DNA of 64,000 nucleotides from Mercenaria mercenaria. Its lineage: Eukaryota; Mollusca; Bivalvia; Venerida; Veneridae. Position numbers and translations under genes: made by a program. Under the pieces are notes generated by a model. It saw only the letters and a list, made by a program, of their open reading frames with translations. It had not been told where the DNA came from and made no database searches. Shown here piece by piece: positions 21,397 to 33,134 of this stretch (its first letter is position 1; every line of letters begins with the position of its first letter). The stretch spans positions 22,108,001 to 22,172,000 of the forward strand of contig NC_069365.1 in assembly GCF_021730395.1 (NCBI RefSeq), in the 5' to 3' direction.

Positions 21397-24300
21397 CAAA
21401 ATGTACTGTAATATCAAAAATATCAAAAAAGGCATTTTCTTCAATCTTTTTTCCCGCTATATTGTATATATATATTTAAGGCCGGAATCGAAAGCAGAAA
21501 ACTGACGATAGCTTTAGAGCCAGAGGCAGCGTCAATATACTGTCGCCATCTTTCTATAGAAGCTACATTCAATTACACAGGCGCCAGTGTGTCCTCTTTT
21601 AAACCCGGGACAAGATATATGATACTGGATGCAGGAGGTAAGTACTATTGAACACACTGACCATACGTTAAAACTTTTTACTAATTCACATCAGTTTTGT
21701 TCCAAGTTTAGCCGTTAGTATAAGTGGATGGTCCTGTGTCTACATCTTTACATAAAAAGCTTCTCATCGGAAACTTCTTGTCTGAATTTCACTGAACATT
21801 GTCAGTATCATCCTTGTATGGACTCAACTCAAATATTTTCAAAAATGGTTTTGCTTAGCCACTTTAAGAGGCCAAAATACATAAAATTAGGAAAATGTAA
21901 AATAACTTCTTTCTCATGACCCACTTGATGAATCTTTACAAAATTGTCCCGTAGCATCCTTGTATTGAATTTAAACTAGTTTACTGGTGCAAAATTACAT
22001 CAAATAACAGTGTAAAATGAAGTATAGCCATGCACTACAAAGTCCCCTACTGAAATGCACCTGATTTTCTCTACTGCAGTATAGCATAATGAACTGACAT
22101 CTGTAAATGATTATAAATAATATCATACTATATATACAGTATGTTATAAACAAAAGACTTGGATTAAAATTTGTATATATAAAACCCTATAGTTGTTTTC
22201 ACGTTGCAGTTTTGGCCGAGTATCGAAAAGGTAATGTTATTTATAGTAAAGAAAACCCTGTAAGTCCACACAGATCTCTTTATCAGGTAGAGACAGGTCA
22301 AAATACACCTAAAAATTGGATGTAACATGCATGTTTTACCACAGGAAACTGACCTCAATTTTTCCCTACGGCCTGTAATAAGTAGGTTACAATATAAGTT
22401 ATTTATTGTAACAACAAAGGGACATGATTCTAAACAAGGAGCTGCGTTCAATAAACGCTTGATGCCCCCGGTGGCATCCTTATCAATACAAAGAAACCTA
22501 AGTCCAAAACGAGTTCAAGATCAAACTGAGGTCAGGGGATGTTTGAAGATGAGGTCACAGGTTACATCTATATTAGAATCAATTCATTCTTGTAAGCGGT
22601 ATTGATGCTAGACAAAACAGTCCCATTTGGTTAACCAAGAGATGGCCAATCTAAAAAGGTCTAAATGACGTCAAGGTAAGACTGAGGTCAGGTGATGTTT
22701 GAAGATAAGGAATGGTCACATGTTACATCTGCATTAGTATCAAGTCATTTAGTAAGGGGTATTGCTGCTTGACGAAACGGTCCCATTTAGTTAACCATGT
22801 ACGGACGGACGAACAGAACAATTACTTTATGCCTCCTGCATCAGCAGATGCCGGGGGCATAAAAATAAGAGTGCCTTATGGTGGTGAACATTTGTGCCAA
22901 GTTACATCAAAATCTCTCTATGCATAAGAAGAAATGCTCCGAATAAAGGTCATTCTTGAAGTTTGAATTTGACCTCTAAGCGTGACCTTGACTTTAGACC
23001 TAGACCTTAGACTTAGGGACCTGGTTCTTGCGCACAACAATCCGTCTCATGATAGTAAACATTTATTCTAAGTTACATCAGAATCCTTCCATGCATGAAG
23101 AAGAATTGTTACAGACAAAGTCATTATTGTATCTGACCTTTGGCATCTGTGTGTGACCTTCAACCTAGAGACAAGGTTCTTTTGTATTACACTCCCTCTC
23201 ATAGTGGTGAACATTTATGCCAAGTAATATTCAAATCCTGTTTCGCATGACAAAATTATACATCGGACAGAAAAAAAATGTCCCATCAACCTTCGATCTC
23301 CAAGTGTGACCTTGGCCTTTAAGCTAGGGTTCTGGGTGTTGCGCATGACACATCGTTCCATCATGAGAAACATTTGTGCCATGTAATATTAAAATCCTTT
23401 GATGGATGTTAGAGTTCTGGACCGGACATGAAAAATACCTATTGATCTTTGACCTCCAATTGTGCCCTTGACCTTTGAGCTACGGGTCGGGGTTTTGCAC
23501 ATGGCATATTATCTCATCGTGTGGAATAAGTATGCCAAGTAATATTAAAATACCTTCATGGATGGCAGAGTTATGGACCGAATACGAAACAGACCATGTT
23601 CTTGCCTTGCTAACATTTGACTGTCAAGTGTGACCTTGACCTTTGAGTTAGGGGTTTGAAAGTTATGCATGACACATCGTCTTATTATGAGGTACATTTG
23701 TGCCAAGTTATATCAAAATCCTTTCATGGATGAAAGAGTTATTGACCAGACAGGAAAAAAGATCTTGAACTTTGACCGCAAATTGTGACCTTGACCTTTA
23801 AGCTAGGGATCTGGGTTTTGCGCACGACACGCCATCTCATCATGGGGAACATTTTTGCCAAGTAATATTAAAATCCCCTCATGGATGACAGAGGTATGGA
23901 CCGGACACGAAAGACCCTCTTCATACCATGTTAACATTTGACTGCCAAGTGTGACCTTGACCGTTAAGGTAGGGGTCTGAAAGCTGTGCATGACACATTG
24001 TCTTATTATGAGGTACATTTGTGCCAAGTAATATAAAATCCATTCCTAGATGACAGAGTTATAGACCGGACACGAAATTGCGGACGGACGGAAAGATGGA
24101 ATGACAGACGGACGGAAAAGCGCAGTCCTATAGTCCCCGAAACTTGTTTCCAACCAGTAGGGGACTAATAAACCTTTTAGTTCCCTCAAAATGAAATCTA
24201 GTTGCCACAAGAACAAATCGTAAAACACGACCGGTTATTTTAAATGAACAGGTGTACACTCTTTGACCTCGCAGAAGAATATCATAGTGCACCAAGAAAA

Positions 24301-26201
24301 TCATCATTAAGGGTACTACGAAGCAAGACAGTAATAATTATCTGCGCCATTAGTCCCTTGGAAGAGTTACGGAGTCCGTCAGGTGTACCTACAACAGCCA
24401 AGAATAAATAGTGTCAAACAATAAAATGGCTAAACCATGCACTATGTCTCGAAAAAATTATCATAGCCTCTGTCATATGAGTATTTGATGAATTTTAACA
24501 AGTATCGTTCGTCGGAAGTGACTATATACCTGTTCTATAACCAACCAATGAGGTATAACACTGTCCGACTAATTCGAGGTCTCGAGGTTTTAAAACATCA
24601 GTAACGTCTTTTAACGAAAACTTTCTTTGCAATGACTGTTAGATATTTTTGAAATTGTTAATTTTGCGCAATATATTTCTTTATTTTATCTATACAAATT
24701 TGGTCTTATTGAAGTATTATTTTGTCTAGTTTATCTTTATATTAATCTGTAAAACACGACGACATATTTTAATGATTACCCAGCAAAGGAAATAGATTTA
24801 AAATAAATAATAAAAGAAATTGTACAAGCTCATAGTTTTTACTGTTAAATAGTACTTTAATCATATGTTAACGGGTTTAGTAAACATAACATACAATGTT
24901 ATATTTTGTTCTCAACTTTATTAACAGTCTATAAAAATTGAGTCAGAATATAAAAATAAATAAGAAATAATAAATGAATAAACATAATAAAATGCAGAAA
25001 ACGAAATGAACCGAACACCACATGGCGACCATTTTGGTGACTGACAAAGACGCGAACGGAAGGGAGTGATTCCCTTGTGTGTATGTCCAAGGATCGTTTT
25101 GATAAAGATTCGATTGTGCTCGTCATTTTAGCTGTAACATTTTGTTTATTTACAGGCGGAACTATTGACATAACCGTCCACGAAGTTAATGAAGATGATG
25201 GGGTTAAAGAAGTACATGCTGCCTGCGGAGGAAGTTGGGGCGGAACAATGGTTGACAAAGAATTTGAAGCTGTGCTTCTTGATCTAGTAGGTGAAGACAT
25301 CTTTCAGCGATTCAAAACGGAAAACATGGAAGATTATCTTGAATTATGGAGAGACTTCGAGATCAAGAAAAGAGCGATATCTCCATCTGATGAATCACCT
25401 GTCAGAATGAGGCTTCCTATAACTCTGATCGACTTGTTCAAAAACGAAAAAACCTGTACTTTGAACACTGTTATAAACACATCAAAATATGCAAATGATA
25501 TCCAGCTTAATGGCGACAAAATGAAAATGTCCGCCGAATTGTCAAAGTCTTTTTTCCGTCATTCAATCGACAATACTATCTGCTACGCCAGAAGCACATT
25601 AAAAGATATTCATGTTACAGCAATACTAATGGTTGGTGGTTATTCAGAGTCTCCAATGCTCCAACAAGCTATTAGATCTACCTTTGCTGACATTGAAGTA
25701 GTCGTTCCGCTGGAGGCCTCATTTTCCATTATGAAAGGAGCGCTTATTTTCGGCCATTTTCCGCGGTTCATTACCAAACGCGTATTAAAATACACATATG
25801 GTATCGAAACGACGACCGCTTTTGTAAGAGGAAAGCACCCAGAGAGCAAACGTGTCCATGCTGATACAGGCGACATGTGCGACAAGATATTCGACAAACA
25901 TGTTGAAAAAAGTCAAAGTGTTAAGGTCGGGGAGCCACAAGTCCGCAAGTCCTACATTCCAGTCTACAAACAACAAAAGCAATTAGGGTTCTCAGTGTAC
26001 GCTTCTGAAATACCAAACCCAGAGTACACGGATCAGAATTGTTACTTTGTTGGAAAGATGTTTGTTGACATAGGCGATGAAAGTGACCTGGACAGGGAGG
26101 TAATGGTGGCGCTTACATTTAGCGATACAGAAATCGTGGTGGAAGCTAAAGAAAAGAAATCCGGGAAAGAAACATATGCTGCTATCGATTTTCTTGGCTA
26201 G
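19740..26201 (+). CDS. HSPA12-like heat shock 70 family protein (gene B), complete nucleotide-binding motifs
   Basis: Exons are 19740-20027, 20264-20485, 21481-21637 and 25156-26201, all AG/GT. Joined they encode 570 residues. It should be an HSP70-type ATPase/chaperone of the HSPA12 branch, soluble and probably cytosolic, since no signal peptide or membrane segment is visible. Motifs in order: phosphate-1 loop DFGTTYSG (residues 6-13), DEMGRSLPALDIF in exon 2, VHWVLTVPAIW before REAAIK, ALEPEAASIYCRH in exon 3, phosphate-2 loop LDAGGGTIDITVHEV (D220, split by intron 3), GGSWGGTMVD (247-256), and adenosine loop LMVGGYSESP (380-389). The last 150 residues are less conserved, and no EEVD tail is present, as expected for HSPA12. 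The start is the ATG at 19740. The frame also reads back to a possible acceptor at 19724, so a short 5' exon may add a few residues. Intron sizes are 236, 995 and 3518 bp, the last filled with repeats. Tandem HSPA12 genes are a known feature of bivalve genomes. Confidence 0.93.
21353..21392. repeat. (AT)n microsatellite
   Basis: About 20 TA dinucleotides in intron 2 of gene B, roughly 90 bases before exon 3. Confidence 0.92.
22330..22862 (+). repeat. Tandem-core repeat fragment ending in a GGGGGCATAAAAA terminus
   Basis: Two diverged units of about 170 bp share TGAGGTCAGGGGATGTTTGA (near 22528) and TGAGGTCAGGTGATGTTTGA (near 22683), and both run into CCCATTTGGTTAACCA-type blocks. GGACGGACGA and TTATGCCTCCTGCATCAGCA follow, then GATGCCGGGGGCATAAAAA, a hairpin-bearing end typical of mollusc Helentron-like repeats. 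In intron 3 of gene B. Confidence 0.55.
22868..24175 (+). mobile_element. Helentron-like tandem-core element in intron 3 of gene B
   Basis: About seven diverged units of roughly 180-190 bp. Typical unit landmarks are GTGCCAAGTAATATTAAAAT, CCTTTCATGGATGACAGAGT, GGACCGGACACGAAA and GTGTGACCTTGACCTTTGAG. The run ends with GACGGACGGA repeats and then TAGTCCCC, an AAC-rich loop and AGGGGACTA (about 24130-24170), a terminal stem typical of these elements. The left end is not clear. Confidence 0.6.
24176..25155. other. Intron 3 remainder, gene B
   Basis: AT-rich intron with nothing recognised. It ends in the acceptor TTTATTTACAG at 25155. An open frame continues upstream of the exon (from 25077) but is intronic. 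Confidence 0.6.
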
Positions 26202-26358
26202 ACCATTTCTAAGATAAAGAATTCGTGAGAAACATGTTGTAATGCACATCAATACTGGAATTGGAATAATTGGAAATGTTCACGAGGGATATATTTTTGC
26301 TATATTTACGGTCTCTACGTTTTATTATTGTAATATATAACCATATAAAATTTATTCA

Positions 26359-26364
26359 AATAAA
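26359..26364 (+). terminator. Candidate polyadenylation signal of gene B
   Basis: The first AATAAA on the + strand after the TAG of gene B, about 158 bases downstream of the stop. Cleavage site unknown. Confidence 0.5.
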
Positions 26365-26542
26365 TCGCAAGACATTTACCGTATTAAGACAAGGTGGTAT
26401 GTGCAAGGCTCAAAACTCTTGTTATAGGATCAAGGTCAATGTAGAGGTCAGATTTGTCTTGTAAGGCAATTTTCCTTGTAATTCCATGGATTCATTTACC
26501 ATTTTAAGACAAGGTCGCTTATACAAACGTCCGACGGAAGAC

Positions 26543-28186
26543 TCCTGCGCAGGTCACTGGCACCAGAACAGAAAGAAAATGTCTCTGTACATGTTATACC
26601 TTACCCCCTAGGTATTCTATAAGAACCATTATCATGAACGGGAAAATATACCAACCCGTTTCAATTGTACATTTCTCAACTTAAACGCGCAGTTCGGTGA
26701 ATGGGTACCTAGTATATTTAACAAGCGATATTTTATCTTCCAACGTGCATCAGTCACATTATCTCAATATTATATATTGCTGAGATTATCCACATATTTT
26801 ATGCTTTCGTCAACGTTACAGAAAAAACGTGCGTGACCTTCCCTAATGAACATCCGGTCTAGAGGTCACGGCAGTGTGCACATGTTAGGCGAAACGTAAA
26901 CAAACAAAAACAGAATTTAAAAAAAAATCAGAGTTTTACACTCCAGATGATAAATGAAATTCATCTTGTATATGATTTTTAATTTGAAATCATACATTGG
27001 TCTGTTATTTTATTCATTTTGCACATTTATGCTGCATTTCCACATATTAGCGAACACGTGTAGTAAAATGACGATTGACATACATTTTCACAAGAGCCAA
27101 TCAGAATGGTTCTAAAATTTTGTATTTTTATTAAAGTTTTTTGTGTAACGTTGAAAAAACTATAAACTACGCGTTGTTTTTATAAGATAAGAAGTATTGA
27201 AGAAGTGTGACCGGTACACAATGGAGCATAAATTACCACTTGTTTAGTAAACATTTACCAAACTGCGTGCTTTATATATTATTTATATATAAATATTATA
27301 TTTTTCCCTTAAGGTTTAGGGGTATATCACCAAAACACAGAAATATTTTATAAACGAATAACACCGTTACCAATATTTTACTTAACCATTCCATGTTCTG
27401 CCGTACTGTCCCGTACTGAAAATATTCTGAAAAAGTTGTCCCCCTTTGAAAATGAATGCCATTTGTAAAGAAATAAAAATAAACAATTGCTGAAAACTGT
27501 GTTCCACTTAATTATGTGAAATTTCAACACTCGCATGCGATTGCAAATGAATCAAAACTAACATGTGTAATAGTTCTTTGAAAATGGTGAGTTTTTGAAG
27601 GCGTTTGACTGCCCGGAAGTGGGTCCCATTTAGAAAGTCATTTTTTCGGAATTCAATGTTTATATTAGTATACTGACACTTGTTTTGTTGTTTTTGTAAT
27701 GATAGCGTGTATATTACTTATATTACTCTACAAAACAAGTGTATACTGATATAAGCATTGAATTCCGAAAAAAGAACTGTTTTAACAGGCCCCACATCCA
27801 GACAGTCAAGCGGTTTTAAAAACTCACCATTTTCAAGGAAGTGTTACACATGTTTGTTTTGATGCATTTGTAATAGCGTGCGAGTGCTGAAATTTCACAT
27901 AACTAGGTGGAACACAGTTTTCAGTGATTGTTTATTTTTATTTCTTTACAAATGGCATTCATTTTCAAAGGGGGGCACCTTTTTCAGAATATTTTCAGTA
28001 CGGGACAGTACGGCAGAACATGTAATGGTCAGGTAAAATATTGGTAACGATGTTATAAAATATTTCTGTGTTTTGGTGATATACTCCTAACCCTTCATGA
28101 CCACGGTTCTTATAGAATACCTAGTGGTAGAGTATAACAAGTACAGAGGCATTTACTTTCTGGTCTGGCGCCAGTGGCGCAGGTAC
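26543..28186. repeat. Large palindrome (imperfect inverted repeat)
   Basis: The right arm, 27731-28186, is the reverse complement of two blocks on the left, 26543-26638 and 27313-27688. The inner arms match in order: CAAAACAAGTGTATACTGAT, GCATTGAATTCCGAAAAAA, ACAAATGGCATTCATTTTCA, TACGGGACAGTACGGCAGAA, then GTGTTTTGGTGATATA. The outer arms share GAAAGTAAATG/GAAAGAAAATG, TAGGTATTCTATAAGAACC and a CCTGCGC end. The unpaired centre is about 42 bases (27689-27730). It has no coding content and looks like a foldback element or a large MITE. Confidence 0.82.
26639..27312. mobile_element. 0.67 kb insertion in the left arm of the palindrome
   Basis: The left arm is interrupted exactly where the right arm is continuous (TCATGAA then GGGTTAGGAGTATATC in right-arm sense). 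The inserted block begins GGGAAAATATA and ends ATATTTTTCCC, a short terminal inverted repeat. No target duplication is clear. No coding sequence recognised. Confidence 0.6.
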
Positions 28187-28941
28187 ACACAATCCTCCTT
28201 TTAGAAAGCATGTATCATTCAGCTATTTAATAAACCTGTTGCCAGTGTAGCAGAGTTTCTTGCGAGATGACAAATCAAATACAACGTATTCCTTTTCAAC
28301 TTATCAAACAACGACTTGTAGACAAATAATTACTAAACGTGGTATTCAAATGTTAATAATTCAAATTAAAAACAATTACTTTGGAAAATTGCATATGTTT
28401 TAACTTCCGGCTTGTCAAGATCTAAACCCTCATCACATATTACGAAATATTTACATCTGATAAAAAATATATAATTTATAAGTTTTAGTTCGCAGTAAGT
28501 AAAGGATTCCCGGTACAAAGAATTTGCTCTTATCATCTAGCTTATGACATTCATTTGTGATGAATCAGTTAAATAATTCTAGTAATTAACCATATCAAAA
28601 AGCAAAATATTACTTACAGTTACGGGTGAAGGTAGAAATCAAATTTATAACCATAATATTTTTTTCAATAACGGGCCTAAACCAAAATTCACTCATTTTC
28701 CTTTGTGAAAGTCCTTGTTTTAATAGGAAATCACGAAGCGACGAAAATCGCGATCGAATCCCACTACGGTAACATACGAGGTAATCCAAACAACACATAC
28801 TATCCAAATAAAAAATATGGATTTCCGGTTTAGACCATGGGCATTCGACGACCCCGATGAAATTCGGGATATCACGGTCTTCGTTAATGTTAATAAGCGT
28901 CCGTCAGATCATTAGGCCAAACGCATTATCCGCACAATAAG
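28187..28941. other. Non-coding sequence with a CpG-richer segment near its end
   Basis: From about 28700 to 28960 CG dinucleotides are denser than in the AT-rich surroundings (CACGAAGCGACG, TCGCGATCGAATCC, CATTCGACGACCCCGATG). That would suit a promoter region, but no transcript evidence exists here. Confidence 0.3.
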
Positions 28942-28968
28942 ATGTCTGCGACACAAAAGAAATTCAAA
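28942..28968 (+). CDS. Candidate first coding exon (MSATQKKFK)
   Basis: ATG TCT GCG ACA CAA AAG AAA TTC AAA is followed directly by GTAAGC, a good donor, downstream of the CpG-richer segment. No in-phase partner exon was found. The candidate exon at 29383 is in the wrong phase, so this is a weak proposal. Confidence 0.2.
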
Positions 28969-29382
28969 GTAAGCTGTTAATTTTGTTGCGTCACAAGCTA
29001 ATCAGCCGGTAACATGACTACACTGATATAATTTGTGATTCAAACATGCTTTATTCATTACTGAGTAGCTTTTTTAAACGCCGACATTTTGAACATTTTT
29101 ATCTTTACATTGATTTACAATGAGAGTAGATACTTTTACATAGGCGCCGACATTTTTGAGAAAACAAAAACTTTCTCCAGCGAGTTCTTCAACTCAGGGA
29201 ATGAGAGAATAGATTCACATTTGTGTCGCTTTTCAATTCGTATTTTAATTCCTTTCCGGTACTTTAATTTCTTGGAACTTTTCTGTTACTCACTAAGCCT
29301 ATATTGAATTTTTACGATTAAGAAATCCGTGATTTTCCTTGCAGGCATGACTGATTAATGGAATTATTTTACTTTTATATAG

Positions 29383-29443
29383 AATATGGACGGCACTCCA
29401 GTACAGCATGTGCTCGGTTGGACCTGTTGACGTTTTTAGAAAC
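29383..29443 (+). CDS. Candidate internal exon, 61 nt
   Basis: The acceptor TTACTTTTATATAG and the consensus donor GTGAGT bound 61 bases. Two of three frames are open, for example TALQYSMCSVGPVDVFRN. No matching flanking exons or family were recognised; it may be chance. Confidence 0.2.
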
Positions 29444-30852
29444 GTGAGTAACTATAACTTTCCACCGTATAATAATAGTAAACAAACGCCCCACCCATAA
29501 ACAACTGATAAAAAAGTAAGCATAGAAATTCCTTATTTTTTACATTATTATTTATTCATAAATTTGAAATGTGCCTTTTAGATTACTATTTCGTAAGGCT
29601 CACTGCATACAGAGTAATTAAAGTAACTAAGTTGAGCAAATTTATGATTCTGTCTATAAGCTGTGCTCAGCCTAAATCAAAGAGCTATAAAAATAAATAG
29701 GTCGGCAACTTGAAAGGGCAAATCTCGCCAACATCCCGTGACAACTGAATGCAATCTCGTTTACCGGAAGTGAATGCTTACTCCACGTGCCATGTTGTAT
29801 GCACAGTCAATTATTCCTCGGTAAATTAATTATCACCGTATGACTACGCCTTTTTTTGGTAAAAATGTGTATTTTGTGTCTTAAGATTATTTCACATTAA
29901 ACTAAGGTTGTTTTATTTTGTTATATTTTAAATATAGTTTTAACGGTGCAAAGTGTAACTCCTTGCTCACCGATGTTTGTTGTGACTAAGATAACGCCGA
30001 TTCACGCTCTGACACGAGATCACGTGAGATTACAGTCAGTTGCCATTTTGTGTATTTTATACTTCTTTGCCTAAATATAGAGAATCGGATTGACTTATAG
30101 CAAAAAATATATATTTTAAAAGGTGTTTTTCATGTTCTCAGTATTTTGCATATACTGTGTTATTTTTCATGACTGGACACAAATTTGACCTTGTTAATCA
30201 GCTTTTCTATGAAATCATTTAAACCAGTGATTTCGCACATCTGATTTAAAAATAGGTCAGTGAGTATCAGATATATACATGCTTCACCCGTAACCGTGAA
30301 TGCACAGTGTTCGAAATTAGAGGTAGTTCAATAGCCAATGACTACAGAATTTCGTGTTACTGATTTGCCACCGATACAACCTCGACCAGGCTACCATTTA
30401 TTTCCTAATGTGATTGAAAAAGCATGCTAGTTAAATGCATAAATCATGGTGATTTAATATGATTTCCGTTTATAAAACTTTTTTTTCAAGAATGCATCGC
30501 ACAATGAATTCAAACTGTTCCATAAATGCAAGAGTTTAAGAGTTAGTCAGAACCATAATCATGCAGAAGATGTAATTACTTTTACAAATCACAGAGCTCA
30601 AATTTTGCAGTCGTGGAATGCGAGTTAAGATAAACATTTCACACAATTTAATTTGCAAATACAAATAATAGTCAAAATTGTTGCGGTTTTTGTTAATGTT
30701 TGTAGATTCGCTTTAATTTGAGAACAATTAGGCAGTGACAGTGTTTTTCCCACGTGCAGATAAATAACAGAAAACACAACATCTTTTGTTGGTTAGCCAT
30801 TTTTTAATGGATTACTGATTATAAAGAAATGTAGAGGTATATCTGATAATTA
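29444..30852. other. Non-coding sequence
   Basis: No exon or repeat recognised. A small block around 29990-30055 has CACGTG and a CpG-richer composition. Confidence 0.35.
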
Positions 30853-31090
30853 CAGTGCCATAGCCAGACACAAATTTTAACCGAGGCATACCGCCCCCTG
30901 CACCACTAGATTTTTTCCAAAGAAGTCTCTGGTTCCTTCTGGAGCCCTCTCAGACTGTGTTATATCAAAATAAAAATTGTCATTTTAGCCATATTTATAA
31001 TAGATACTTTCATTTTAAGAAAACTAGAATGTGTCTGATATTTTAACCGAGGCAGCTGCCTTGGTTTGCCTCAGTGTGGCTACGGCGTTG
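30853..31090. mobile_element. MITE-like repeat, about 238 bp
   Basis: The ends GTGCCATAGCCAGACA and GTGTGGCTACGGCGTTG are approximate inverted repeats. Subterminal copies of TTTTAACCGAGGCA occur near both ends. Non-coding; superfamily unknown. Confidence 0.45.
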
Positions 31091-32749
31091 AATTAAATCT
31101 AGAACGCAGGCTACCTTACTACTTCGTACATATTGTTGAATCGGTACTTATAATATTAGGTACAAAGATTTGCCTTGCCATAGTTTGAGCCAGTAGTTAA
31201 GTTACGCCATCAATGATGTGTTCCGAATTACTTTAATGGAGGGTCATTTAGCTATAATGCACAAAATCGACACCAAGGAAAACCGTGCAAACAATATTAA
31301 TGTTCTAGCATGACATTTTATGATATTCTAGCATTTTTAATTGAAAGTCTAAATGCAAGTACATTTCAGATTTAGCAACAAGAAAAAAAGCTACATGCTA
31401 AAATTTGCAATTGGTCAAAAAAGTTAAATTAAGCTCTGCAAATTCAAACCGAAGCTGCGCTCACATTACAATTGTTGTTACGGTGCATTCAATTCCTATT
31501 CCTAGGAATCCCCAGTCGAGCATGTCCTAACCAATATGAAGAAGTATTTTGAGGGTATGAGCTAGACCAGTTGTTTTATTGTGCAAAATTAAGATATTTT
31601 TTGGTGCTTTAAGTTCAGGCATGTGAAATTGGTGTCAGGCTTGAAAATATTCTAGATCTGAGTCCGGTTGTTCGGAACCGGCTGTTAAACTAATCTCCAG
31701 TTAAATTTTGATTCAAAATACAAGACTTGGTGGGACACACTAGTATGATGTTTTGATTTTATTGTTAAGGTTTTCCAGTGTTTCAAATGCTTACCCTATA
31801 CATTTGTTTTTCAGAGTCTTCTAAAATGCAGAAAAAATAACCCTAAAAGTAAATCAAACGTTAGCTTAATCACCAGTTGAAGTTTCGAACAACTGGTTCC
31901 TGGTTGTCAGAATGGGTTAGTTGAAATCTGAATTTTGTACACTGCACGCATACTCAAATACATTTAAAGTTATATTTATGAATCATGGCCGTCTGAGATA
32001 CCAATTAACGATTGTAGCATTTTGTCGGCTCCTATGTTCATACTAAACTGAAGAAGGCAGAACAAATTCTTATAGCTGCTTTTCCAGTCTGTTTTTGCCT
32101 TTTAATGGTATCGAGCAAAGTGAATGTCATAGACCACCAAGTCAAAAAGGTACATGGAATTCACTGGGTTAAAATAATGTTTGGCCGTTCTGGCTGGTCA
32201 GTCGTGTATACATACCCACTCGTACAGTGACTCTTTTTTCAAAACTGAAAGTTTTAACCACATCTACTTTGTTTCATTATACATTTAGATAAAATCTGCT
32301 ACTGTTTTATTTTCATTGAAAAAAGTTTATTTAACAAATTTCTCCCGCCATGACAATGGTATAATTGGGGTCATCTTATTGGCATGAAAAGTGAAAAATT
32401 GCAAAAAATGATGTTAGTCCTTAGACCTTAGAAATTTGAAAACAGCTGGTTGTCCATGTTTTCTTAATTTGCTCACTTTTCCCTATTTTCAGGCATCTTG
32501 GTCTATCATACAGAATATTTTTGTACTGCTCCAATGTGCTTGTTGACAGACTAAAACCACTTGCTTGCAGCTCATAATTAAGCTATTTCTATCGTTCTAT
32601 TTCTTTATAATTAGGAAGCAGTTTCAATCATTCAAAAAGCATTGTATACTGTAAAATCATTTGTATTTGTGTGGATAGATTTTTGTGGTTGAGTCAATGC
32701 ACAGAATCAAATATCAAGGAACATTAGGCATTATGTTTAAAAAAAAATG
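31091..32749. other. Non-coding sequence
   Basis: No exon, RNA gene or repeat with defined ends recognised. Confidence 0.4.
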
Positions 32750-33028
32750 TTTGTTTCCGGTATCCCGACCGACCCTTAATTTTTCGCCCGACCCTAAATG
32801 TTTTTATGGCCTTGGAGAACATTTTTTTCAACTTTTTGACAAAAGTTGCAAAACTGCACTTTTTATGCTTTAAACATGGTCAGTGGTGTTAAAAATCAAC
32901 TTACTGATGCTCCCCGTATTTGTATTCATTTTTTTACACAAAAATAATTTCAGAAAAGTCTCCCAAAAAATATTTTTAAAAAAAATCCTGCCTACGTACC
33001 CTATTTTTTGCATGTTACCGGACACAAA
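32750..33028. mobile_element. MITE-like repeat with TTTGT-TCCGGTA ends
   Basis: Starts TTTGTTTCCGGTA and ends with the inverted GTTACCGGACACAAA. The inside is T/A-rich with CCGACCGACCC and CGCCCGACCC near the left end. No coding capacity. Confidence 0.5.
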
Positions 33029-33134
33029 GAATATTTTTAGGCCTTAGTAAAGACTCCATTTCATTTTCTTGATGAAAAAGCATTTCTAAACAAAACCATA
33101 AAATTTTATACATGTATGCAAATTTAAACAATTA

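Noticed and set aside
22107-22605. Several overlapping 70-95 codon frames in intron 3 of gene B
   Set aside because: They overlap repeat units on both strands and show no protein-like motif.
25077-25155. ATG and 26 codons in frame upstream of the last exon of gene B
   Set aside because: This is intron sequence ending in a good acceptor. The upstream exon supplies the first half of the DAGGG loop, so the ATG is not a start.
28610-28807. 65-codon minus-strand frame next to a GTAAGT-like donor
   Set aside because: No upstream or downstream exon and no recognisable motif; length within chance.
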